Of a stretch of 64,000 bases of DNA, positions 56,154-64,000 are shown one piece after another. A model generated the notes under the pieces. It was not told the DNA's origin and searched no databases. It saw only the letters and a program-made list of their open reading frames with translations. Every line of letters starts with the position of its first letter. The stretch's first letter is position 1. The stretch comes from Rhynchopus euleeides. Its lineage: Eukaryota > Euglenozoa > Diplonemea > Diplonemida > Diplonemidae. Location of the stretch: NCBI GenBank assembly GCA_963210315.1, contig OY723267.1, positions 1,054,001-1,118,000 of the forward strand. Reading direction: 5' to 3'. Position numbers and translations under genes: made by a program.

Positions 56154-58469
56154 CTAAGACACCGTGCATTCGCACCCGCATTTGGAATTTTCCTCCTCCT
56201 CACTGGAACCGGACACCTCGTCATCCTCGGGCGCGCTGTGCGAATCCCTGGGCTCGCGGCTGTTCCTCCGCTTCGTCCGCTTCCGCTTCCGCCGGGACGA
56301 CCCCTCAGAGGGGGGGGCGTCTGGGGAGAACGGCTCATGCGTCCGCGCCGGCGCTTTCGGAGGCCCCCTGCTCCCAGCGGCAGCAGGGTGCTGCGGTGGG
56401 TGTGCATGCTCCTGCTGCACACCACCACCACCACTGCTACCAGCAGCAGCAGCAACAGGGTTGCCCCCGCCGCTGTTGATCCTCTTCATCACGCCCTGCA
56501 GATACGCGCCCCTGGCGCTGCGGGCAGCCCCGCCCCTCCCCGCCGTGTGTGCCTCTGCGGGTGCTGCAGCGGCAGGCATCTTCGCCACACCTCTCGGCGT
56601 TGCGCCTGCGGCGTGCACCTTGCGCCCGTCTGTCCCAGCCCCAGCGCTGTTGGTGCGGCTGTGGTGTGCATTCGCAGGCTCGAAGTCGATCGAGCTGGCA
56701 ACGGTCGACGTCTCCCCCTCGACGTCGTCAGTGCAGTGCGCCTCGTCGCCCAGCCTCCCCGAGCGGCGCATGCCGAAAGGTGTTGCCAGGCTGTTGCACT
56801 GCGGGCTGCGCGGGGTGGCGGTGCGCGGGGTGGCTGTTGCGGTTGCGGTTGCCGTCGCACCCCGAGGGGTGCGGGGCGTGTTGCGCGGCGTCCCCACGCA
56901 GAAGGTCTGCACATCCATTGCAGTGACGAAGCACCGCACCGCCCCCGTGAAGTTGTAGTCCGACGCGATGGTGGCGGAGGGGAAGGCGCGCTGCACATTC
57001 TTCAGCACCGGGGCATTCGGATCCATCGTCAGGGTCCGCAGGCTGCCCCCCTTGGCGTCGGGCCCCACCAGCTCCGCCTCCATCAGCGATGCGTCAAACT
57101 TCGCCTCCAGCGACTGGTTCACATGGTGCGCCTCCGAGACCCCAAACCTACTTTTCCTCGGCGATGCAGAATTGCTCCTGGATATCACGGTGTTGCTGTG
57201 TGTCCTCCCGTGCCGCCCCTTCAGGGAGTTGTTCGCAGAGACGGGCCGCGGGTGGTGGTCATCAGGCACCTCGCACGTGGCCGCGTCGTAGTGCAGCACC
57301 GAGGGGCACACAACGGTGCTCTTCGTCTGAGGCATCGGCGTGAGCGCCGGCCCCCCCACACTCGGTTGGTGCGGGGCGAAGAGGTTGCTTTGGATCCCGG
57401 TCGCCCAGACGAACATCGCGATGTCCACCAGCGGGTGCTGGCTGCCCACATCCGGCACGGGCGGCAGATTCACCGCCTTCCGCAGCGCGGGGAAGACAAT
57501 CCGATTCTCCGACGCCTCATACACCACCTCATTCACATGGTAGTGCCGGGGCCGCTGATACGACACAATGGAGCTGCGCGGCGTCACAGTCGGGGACACT
57601 GTCCCAGGGATCGCCTCGCACACACGGTAGAGCAGGCACCGCCCCGACACCGACACGCCGATCATCACCATATCCCCCGAGCGTGCGTCGTGGAAGGAGG
57701 TGGGCGGCAGCGCGGTGTGCATGCGCTTCGAACCAAAGGGAGGCTTCTTCGGGGCGAGCAGCGCCGCGACCAGCGCAGTGGGATCGCGCAGGGTTGCTGG
57801 GGGAAAGGGCTGCGATCGCGCGTGCGCCATCGCCTTGCCCACCGTGGGCGCAGCGGGGGGCGAGGCCTGCACGATGTCCAGCAGGTCGTCAGCCGCGTCG
57901 GAGCCGTAGTCATGCACCGACGGGGGGTCGTGGTCGTCGTCGCTCCCTTCCTCTTCCTCACGGGCATCATGGGCGAGGTCGCGTGACAGCCACGCCGGCC
58001 GGCGCAGGTCGGAGATACCCCGCAGCTTGTGGGCCCCCCAGTTGGGGTCGACGTGGTGCGAGGGGTGGTGGTGGAGCGCCGCCAGCTGCAGCGACAGGTG
58101 CGGCATCTCCGGGGAGTTCTTCAAGTTGGGCGAGCCGACCGGGCGCCGGGTGAGCAGGTGTGCCGGGGGTGACAGCACGCCCAGCCCGTGGGACGCAGGG
58201 GTCAGCGAGCCGTGGGGTGCTGCGCCGGAGAGCTGGATGGAGCTGAAGCTCCTCGCGTGGTCTGGCTTGATGCCGCCGCCGCCCCGCCCGGCGGACACAG
58301 GCGTGCGGGGGGGTGTCTTCGCGTTATCCGCCACACGGTTCTTCCCCCGAGGTGTGAAGACGGCTAACGGGTTCTGGCTGTGCCGGCTCAACGCGTTGTT
58401 GCTCTCATGCATGTGGGAGTCGTGGTCGTGCGAATGGTCTGCGACGCCCATCGCAAAGAAGTCCGGCAT
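56154..58469 (-). CDS. Large unrecognised protein ending in a CaaX-like box
   Basis: 771 residues from the ATG at 58467-58469, which lies 3 bases after an acceptor (CACCACACGACACAG, AG at 58473-58474). No domain recognised. Residues about 250-430 and 520-580 look structured (GDMVMIGVSVSGRCLLYRVCE, HVNEVVYEASENRIVFPALRKAV, DYNFTGAVRCFVTAMDVQTFCVG). Between and after are Ser/Pro/Thr, Ala-Thr and His-rich stretches; residues ~700-750 contain a basic patch (RRKRKRTKRRNSR). The final residues are KCGCECTVS, i.e. a C-terminal Cys-x-x-Ser CaaX motif with two more cysteines upstream, as in farnesylated and palmitoylated proteins. Prenylation would anchor it to membrane, while the basic patch could be nuclear; the sequence alone cannot decide. 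Confidence 0.7.
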   Translation of the reverse strand: MPDFFAMGVADHSHDHDSHMHESNNALSRHSQNPLAVFTPRGKNRVADNAKTPPRTPVSAGRGGGGIKPDHARSFSSIQLSGAAPHGSLTPASHGLGVLSPPAHLLTRRPVGSPNLKNSPEMPHLSLQLAALHHHPSHHVDPNWGAHKLRGISDLRRPAWLSRDLAHDAREEEEGSDDDHDPPSVHDYGSDAADDLLDIVQASPPAAPTVGKAMAHARSQPFPPATLRDPTALVAALLAPKKPPFGSKRMHTALPPTSFHDARSGDMVMIGVSVSGRCLLYRVCEAIPGTVSPTVTPRSSIVSYQRPRHYHVNEVVYEASENRIVFPALRKAVNLPPVPDVGSQHPLVDIAMFVWATGIQSNLFAPHQPSVGGPALTPMPQTKSTVVCPSVLHYDAATCEVPDDHHPRPVSANNSLKGRHGRTHSNTVISRSNSASPRKSRFGVSEAHHVNQSLEAKFDASLMEAELVGPDAKGGSLRTLTMDPNAPVLKNVQRAFPSATIASDYNFTGAVRCFVTAMDVQTFCVGTPRNTPRTPRGATATATATATPRTATPRSPQCNSLATPFGMRRSGRLGDEAHCTDDVEGETSTVASSIDFEPANAHHSRTNSAGAGTDGRKVHAAGATPRGVAKMPAAAAPAEAHTAGRGGAARSARGAYLQGVMKRINSGGGNPVAAAAGSSGGGGVQQEHAHPPQHPAAAGSRGPPKAPARTHEPFSPDAPPSEGSSRRKRKRTKRRNSREPRDSHSAPEDDEVSGSSEEEENSKCGCECTVS

Positions 58470-58550
58470 CGACTGTGTCGTGTGGTGGTGTGGTAGTGGG
58501 TGGGTGGGGCGCGAAAGATTCAAGACGCAATATCTGGTGCGAAGGCCCTC

Positions 58551-60146
58551 TCAGGCCCTCTGCACCTCTGTGCATACCTTGGAATACGTGTGCTTTGCAG
58601 AAGCGCTCATCTTCCCCTGCCGTGGCGTGGCAGGCCGGGGTGTGGAGGATCCAGGGATGTGCGAGGCGACACGGTGGTGGCGCCCCCGCACGCCTGTGTG
58701 CTCCACGGACACCACGGCCTGCTGTGCCTTGTGGCGCAGGGAGTTCACCTCGAGGGTGAGGAAGTTGGAGATGGCTGTCGCGACCTGCTTCCACTTGGCG
58801 TTGGGGTGCAGGCCGACGCTGATCCGCACCTCGGGTGGATCGGCGAGGGCGAAGCGTGGCATCAGAAGAGACCCCTGCTTCGACACCGACACGGTGCGGT
58901 GTGAGGGGTTGAACGACAGCCCAATTCGAATGGGGTACTCACACACAATGAGGCGGGAGTACACAGAGAGAGCCAGCACCGCAATACCCGCCGATGTGGT
59001 TGCAGAGATGCACGCCTTGCGATTCGCCCTCTTCAGCTCGTGCGAGAGGTTGACGAGGCGGTTCCGCACATCCATCGAGGTCTTGTACTCCATGGGGTCG
59101 AAGGTGAAGTTCTGGCAAGCCTTCACCTTCTCCACAGCACTTTCGGGATCGCTGAACTCTTCGAAGTATTTATGCCGCAGGGCCTGCGCTGCGGGGAGCC
59201 GCCTCGCTGGGTCGAACTGCAGCAGGCTTTTGAAGAGGCTGATAGCATCCGGCTGGTCCTTGATTTTGAACGTGCTGATTGCCGCACCCACATTCGGCTT
59301 CGACACGCGCTGCCGCAGAACATAATCCCGGGTGTCGGGGGAGCTGGACATCGCACGCATCACATCGTCTGACGGCGTCCCCACGACTGCGATGATTTTC
59401 ATCAGCTGATGCGCGGTGTGCGTCCCCTGAAACAGCGGCTGCGCCCCAAGCAGCTCCGCAAAGATGCAAGCCGCTGCCCACAGATCCACCTCCACGCCAT
59501 AATGCCGGGAGCTGAGCAGGACCTCAGGAGATCGGTACCACCGCACCGTGACGTACTCCGTCATAAACCCTTTGTTCGCCTCGGGCACCTCACGTGCCAG
59601 ACCGAGATCTGCTATCTTCAAGTCGCAGTGCTGTATGTTCACCAGGATATTCCCAGGGGTCAGGTCGCGGTGCGCAACCCCACAGGAATGGATGCACTTC
59701 AGCCCGCAAAGGAGCTGGTACATCAGGTAGGCGACATGGTCGTTTGTCAGCTCCTGGGGGCTGCCGAGGAGCGCACGCAGGTCGGTGTCCACCAGAGGTG
59801 TCACAAGGTACAGCGAAGGCTGGCTCTGCCCAGCCAGCTGCTGGACCTCGGCCTGCAGCTCTGTGAGATCCAGGATCTTCTTGTTGCAGATGTAATGCGA
59901 GAGGTACAGGATGTTGGGATGGTTAAAGTACCGCAGCAGCAGCACTTCCCTGAGGATGCGAACGGCTAAATCCCGCTCCAGAAGAATGCGGGGATGCACG
60001 CGCTTGATTGCGACAGCGGTGCCCGTGAAAGCATCCTCCGCCTTGAGCACCGCACCATAGCTCCCTTGCCCCAGAACAGACTTCAGCTTGAACCGGCTGC
60101 CCAGCCCATCCAGTTCATCCTGGAACCTCAGCAGACTCTCTGGCAT
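58551..60146 (-). CDS. MAPK-like (CMGC) protein kinase with TEY activation motif
   Basis: 531 residues from ATG at 60144-60146. Kinase domain about 20-335: LGQGSYGAVLKAED, VAIK (K48), RE at 66-67, HRDLTPGNILVN (160-170), LKIADLGLAR (176-184), FMTEYVTVRWYRSPEVLL (195-211), VDLWAAACIFAELL, LQFDPARRLPAAQAL. TEY with VTVRWYR is the MAPK activation lip. Two departures: the catalytic-loop Lys of HRDLKPxN is Thr163, and DFG is DLG (Asp kept). The C-terminal ~190 residues are unlike MAPKs: a moderately hydrophobic segment (AGIAVLALSVYSRLIV), then a segment with alternating beta-like residues. The upstream pyrimidine tract (GTCTCCTTCTGG) lacks an AG before the ATG. Confidence 0.85.
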   Translation of the reverse strand: MPESLLRFQDELDGLGSRFKLKSVLGQGSYGAVLKAEDAFTGTAVAIKRVHPRILLERDLAVRILREVLLLRYFNHPNILYLSHYICNKKILDLTELQAEVQQLAGQSQPSLYLVTPLVDTDLRALLGSPQELTNDHVAYLMYQLLCGLKCIHSCGVAHRDLTPGNILVNIQHCDLKIADLGLAREVPEANKGFMTEYVTVRWYRSPEVLLSSRHYGVEVDLWAAACIFAELLGAQPLFQGTHTAHQLMKIIAVVGTPSDDVMRAMSSSPDTRDYVLRQRVSKPNVGAAISTFKIKDQPDAISLFKSLLQFDPARRLPAAQALRHKYFEEFSDPESAVEKVKACQNFTFDPMEYKTSMDVRNRLVNLSHELKRANRKACISATTSAGIAVLALSVYSRLIVCEYPIRIGLSFNPSHRTVSVSKQGSLLMPRFALADPPEVRISVGLHPNAKWKQVATAISNFLTLEVNSLRHKAQQAVVSVEHTGVRGRHHRVASHIPGSSTPRPATPRQGKMSASAKHTYSKVCTEVQRA

Positions 60147-60647
60147 AAGGGGCAACACCAGAAGGAGACGGCAGAGCCCCCGCCCCCTCTCCTACAGCAA
60201 CGCTAATGCAAAGGCTGAAGCACCCCACGCATTACTGGCTCCGCATCACAGGCTCGCTGCTATCAAGGGGGTTTGGTTGTGTGTGTGTGGTGTGGACTTT
60301 CCTCTCACCGCCCCTGATGTTAGGACAGAAAGTAGACTGCACAGGGCATCCTTCTGCAGGGGGGTGGCGGGCGGTGTGAGCTGGGCACTGCGCAGGGGGT
60401 GAAAATCGCAAGCATTTCGCCTTGTGGTAGGCACTCTGTCCAGCGACAGAGCTGAACTACTTTTGTTGGCACACATAGTGTGAAATCGGTGAAAACGGGA
60501 CTGTGCGGCCCGCGATTTGTGTGTTGCAGTGGCAGTCGCAGGGGTGTGTGAGGGGGGGCGGTGGGCGGGGGAGGGGCTGGGGGAGGAGGGGCTGATCCGA
60601 CCCTTTTTCACTGCACGTTCCTCAGCTCAACCATGTTGGTCTCCTGT

Positions 60648-61169
60648 CTAGTGCTTCCCGCGGCGGAGCACGCGCTTCACGATCTTCATCTCCTCGATCA
60701 GGAAGGCGCGAATGACACGCTCACGCACCTGGCGGTGGGTCAGCACACCACCGTACGCGCGGCTCACGGACTTCGTCCTCTTGGGGGCGGCCGTGGCGTC
60801 AACCGGGCGCATCGCCTGAAGAGTGGATGGGTGGGTGTGGTGCGGCGATGGAGCCCGCCCAATAAAGAGGGACGCCAGCTTGGGCGTAGCAAAGTCAGGC
60901 AACACAACAGGAGGCAAAAAGAGGCCCCCCCTCCGTCCAGAATCGCTTCGACAGGGCGGGTGTGGGTGTGGGTTCTGCAGGGCAGCTCAGCGACATACCT
61001 TCACGCCAGCAAGGCGCTTGTGGCCCAGGTACTTGGGCGTCGTCGGGCCGCGCACCTTCTTCGGGATCTTCTTCATCGACAGCTTACCACCGGGGATGTG
61101 CTGCACGACGAACTTGTTGCTCTTCGTCGGGTACTGGTTGTGGTGGCGCATGAACATCCTCTGGACCAT
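60648..61169 (-). CDS. RPL34: 60S ribosomal protein eL34, two exons
   Basis: Exon 1 is 61169-60999 (57 codons), exon 2 is 60815-60648 (55 codons plus TAG). The 183-base intron starts GTATGT and ends CTCTTCAG, phase 0. The 112 residues match eL34 in order: start [43 protein letters not shown], then the family's hallmark [26 protein letters not shown]. The zinc-type cysteine pairs of many eL34 proteins (CxxC before the MRP segment and after YGG) are absent: the corresponding places read GPTTPKYLG and GGVLTHRQ. The ATG is directly preceded by AG (61170-61171) after a pyrimidine-rich run. Confidence 0.93.
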
Positions 61170-64000
61170 CTTGAAGTCTTGTGGGGGGTGAGGTACGCGG
61201 GTGTGCTGCAAAGGAGGGTGTGTGTGTGGAGATGTTTGAAACCAGCGATTGCGCAGCGCACCCCTTGGCTAGAGCCTGACTGACTGCACCCCGTGATTAT
61301 GTCACGGCGCCGACACCGCGGTGTGTGCCGTGCATGCTCGCATGCAGACAGGATATTGCCACGAGACCCCCTCCCACGGGCCTACCCCGACCAAACAACA
61401 CCCCCAGGTGGTTTGTGTGGACAGCACTTTTCCCCTCTGCGCGACAAAAGCAGGGAAGGGTGGGTGGGTGGGGCACTGCAACTTCATTGAAGCCAATTCT
61501 CAGTCATCATCACTGTTTGCGGGGGGTGGGGGGGGCTGCCGACAATCACATGCACTGTGATACACAGGCGTGATCAGTTCGACATAGTGATTTTCTCCCC
61601 GAACACACTAAGTTGTTTGCTAAGCGAGGGGCTGTCTGTGCGAACGGAGTTTTTGAGACCTGTATGATCGTAAGTCACTCTGGGGGGGATGAGTGTGAAG
61701 GGGGGGTCAGGGCGGGGGCGGGGGGATTGGCGGGGGTATTCACTGGAAATAAGTCCAAGTTGGGGGGGGGGGGGGGCGGGGGTGGTGAGGGTGTGCACCG
61801 TTTTCGCATCGAAAATATGGCAAAAAGGCAGGAGCATAAAAGTCGGGAATGGGGGCGAGAGGGGGGGGAGAGATGGGTGGCAAAAAAGCCACTTATTTTC
61901 AAACAGACTTTCCTGAAGTAAAAAATAATGACAAAAGGATAAAACGCATCAATAGAGCACGGACACAAGGCAGGGGAGGGTGAAAAAAACTTCTATTTGT
62001 GCAAAACGCCCTTGCAAGTCTGAATGGGCTGGGAAAAAGCGCCGGATGAACCAACAACTCGCGCAAGACACGCCAGACTGCAGCAGTGCACTCTCTTTGT
62101 GACGGGTGGTGGCCGAGGTAATTCCATCTGGCCAACCCACCACCACAACATGAGCCCCACCCGCCACACAAATGATGTGCCTCACGAGAGATCTCGAAGA
62201 AAATCCGACAATTCCACTTGCCACTGTCCAGAACCCTTTGGGACGGGGGCTGCGACAAGGAACCGGCATACTCCCTTAACGTGCGGTGAAAAGACCATCA
62301 AAATAAAAAAAACAGGAATAAAAAAACACGAGAGCAAGTGGGAAACGGGGAGGAGCTGAAGGGGGGGGGGTGTGGGAGGATGTTGGGGGATAATGATATG
62401 GATCTCTTTGCGTGGTTCCCTCCCACCTCGCCCTCGCCCCCACCCTCCCCTTCAACCCTCATCTGAAGGCGGAGGGGCGGGAGGTCGGTGAGGAGGAGAG
62501 TGGGCGGGGGTGGGGGGGGGGGGGGTGAAAAAAAGCCAAGAACAACAACACTTTCATTCAATTCCGGGGGCTGGGAAGCATGAGGAGATCAGAGGGTGGG
62601 GATGGGTGGGTTGGCTTTTTAAAACCTTTGACTCCCCGAGAAAACCTGAAGATCTCTCTGGTGGGGGTGGCGAGGGTTTATCGATTAAGCTGGAGGCGGG
62701 GGGGGGGAGGGGGTGTGTGGGTTGAACCAGTGGGGCGGGTGTGAGTGCGTTGGATGTCTGTCGTAATATCCTGCCAGCTGCTAGGGGGACCCCCCCCCCC
62801 CTTTACAATAAGGGCAGTGGGGGATGAAGTGATGTACTTCATCACTTGCGAAACTGGTTTGAGGGGGATTAGATTGTCAACCCCCCCCCCCCCAACCTCT
62901 CTCCTGGGAAAACAGTCAATCTCATTGCAGTCCAGCTGACGCGCACCTGGGGCTCGTGACCTGCGCCGTAACTTTTTCCTTATTTTTGTGCTGTGAGGTG
63001 CGACACAGCCCCGAGACGCATCGGTCCTCGGAAGCTGCTTTTGTCCGCACGAGCAAGCCCCCTTTTGCGCGCCGATTGAAAAAAAGACGCGCGAATCGGG
63101 GAGGGGGGAAAAAATCATCATGGAACAAAAGACACGCCCAGGCCAACGAAGATTCGCCTTGCTTCAGCAAAAGTGGACTTGGGAGAGGATGTCATTCCTG
63201 GGCCGAGAGGTTGCTCAAAATACACAGCAGGGCCTCTGTCTGCTACCGCGGTTCCATCCAAGAAAGGTAGTGATTCCATTCGCTTCCTCCGCTGCCGAGA
63301 GCGAACATTGCATCTGCGAAACACTTCGAGGCGGCAAAGTCGGGGAAATTCAGTTGTGTTCTCCACACTGTCTCACCGCACCCAAAGGGATTGTATGCTG
63401 TTCTGAATGACAGCGGAACGGAGCTAAGATGGATAACACACACAGGCGAACAAAATACATAATCAGCAGAGCATAGTGATAAGGTCGTAGCAGGGCTACG
63501 GACAGAGAAAGGTGTGGGCCCTGGGGGGTAGGGTTGCAGTGTTATAGCGAAGGAGGCTTGAAACGTATTTTCAACAGTCTGGGGGTGTGCGGTATCCAAA
63601 ATGACATTCTTCCGAAAATATGAGGATGGCCGCAATAAAAACAAACATGGAGAGCGTGATGCAGCTGGTGACCGCGGTTCGGAGTGAACAGATTCTTCGA
63701 ACATCGTCAGAGAAGTAACGCCAACCAAGAAGATAGAAATCCACTGATCCAAGAGGAAAATGAAGGCTAATTGATGTACAGATTGTTTGTCGGCATGTAT
63801 TGACTAGCTTGACTCATGGGACAGGATAATCACAAGCTCAAATTGTGCAGAGTACACATTTCATTGATTGGAATTTGTTCTAAAATCGGGCGGATTGCCC
63901 TGTGCTTGCACTCCCCAGTACCCAGCGGAGACCTTTTTCTCTCTCTCCACTCTCAGGCATGGGGTGTAGGCCATGGGGCCACGGTAAATATACGTAACAA
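61170..64000. other. intergenic, right end of window
   Basis: No gene recognised in 2.8 kb. G/C runs at 61750-61768, 62505-62525, 62698-62712 and 62880-62894. The 63243-63752 minus-strand ORF (169 codons) begins with a hydrophobic segment (ISIFLVGVTSLTMF) but has no other support. Confidence 0.4.

Noticed and set aside
55926-57986. 686-codon plus-strand ORF opposite the CaaX-type protein
   Set aside because: Arg/Pro/Gly/His-rich antisense shadow in third-position-GC coding DNA.
1-64000. Prokaryotic features (operons, Shine-Dalgarno sites, CRISPR arrays, insertion sequences)
   Set aside because: Introns, eL34 and kinase genes show that this is eukaryotic nuclear DNA; the tandem arrays lack unique spacers, so they are satellites, not CRISPR.

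Overview
This is eukaryotic nuclear DNA from a GC-rich protist. It has spliceosomal introns, a ribosomal protein eL34 gene split by an intron, MAP kinase-type signalling genes, long G/C homopolymer runs and two large satellite arrays. All eleven genes that I can support by protein family or exon structure lie on the minus strand. Nine of them have a pyrimidine-rich tract ending in AG within about 2 to 35 bases of the start codon. One-way gene order plus such acceptors fits polycistronic transcription with spliced-leader trans-splicing, as in Euglenozoa (diplonemids, which also keep cis-introns) or dinoflagellate relatives. 5'UTR introns would look the same, so the lineage is an inference.

Layout, left to right, all minus strand unless stated. 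0-18.8 kb is ordinary genic DNA: a BUD23-like methyltransferase, a sperm-tail PG-rich repeat protein, a small secreted protein with one intron, a seven-exon coiled-coil protein of about 1486 residues, a KDG kinase/KDPG aldolase fusion that lacks key catalytic residues in both halves, a PLP homeostasis protein (YggS/PROSC family) and a 55-residue single-pass membrane protein in two exons. 18.8-24.5 kb is gene-poor and rich in decayed repeats. 24.5-26.3 kb encodes a DDE_Tnp_4 (Harbinger-like) transposase with a histone H1-like tail. Its 5' end runs directly into a 5.7 kb satellite of about 139 units of 41 bp (26.26-31.95 kb). 32.6-36.1 kb is a DNA element with long inverted repeats and plus-strand ORFs. 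38.3 kb holds a MITE with related ends. 39.8-42.0 kb encodes an FHA plus STE11-type kinase. 42-49 kb is repeat-rich with no gene that I recognise. 49.2-52.4 kb is a second satellite, unrelated in sequence but also of 41 bp unit, with an orientation switch near its left end. 54.8-55.8 kb is a degenerate tandem array of about 195 bp. 56.2-61.2 kb holds three genes: an unrecognised protein ending in a CaaX-like box, a TEY-type MAPK-like kinase and eL34. 61.2-64 kb shows no gene.

The nine introns that I could define all start GTAT (eight GTATG), end in AG and are 102-201 bases long; eight of nine are phase 0. The most unusual items are the double-inactive kinase/aldolase fusion, the transposase with an H1-like tail beside its satellite, the pair of 41-bp satellites with higher-order structure, and the autonomous-like element and MITE sharing ends and a 4-bp duplication pattern.
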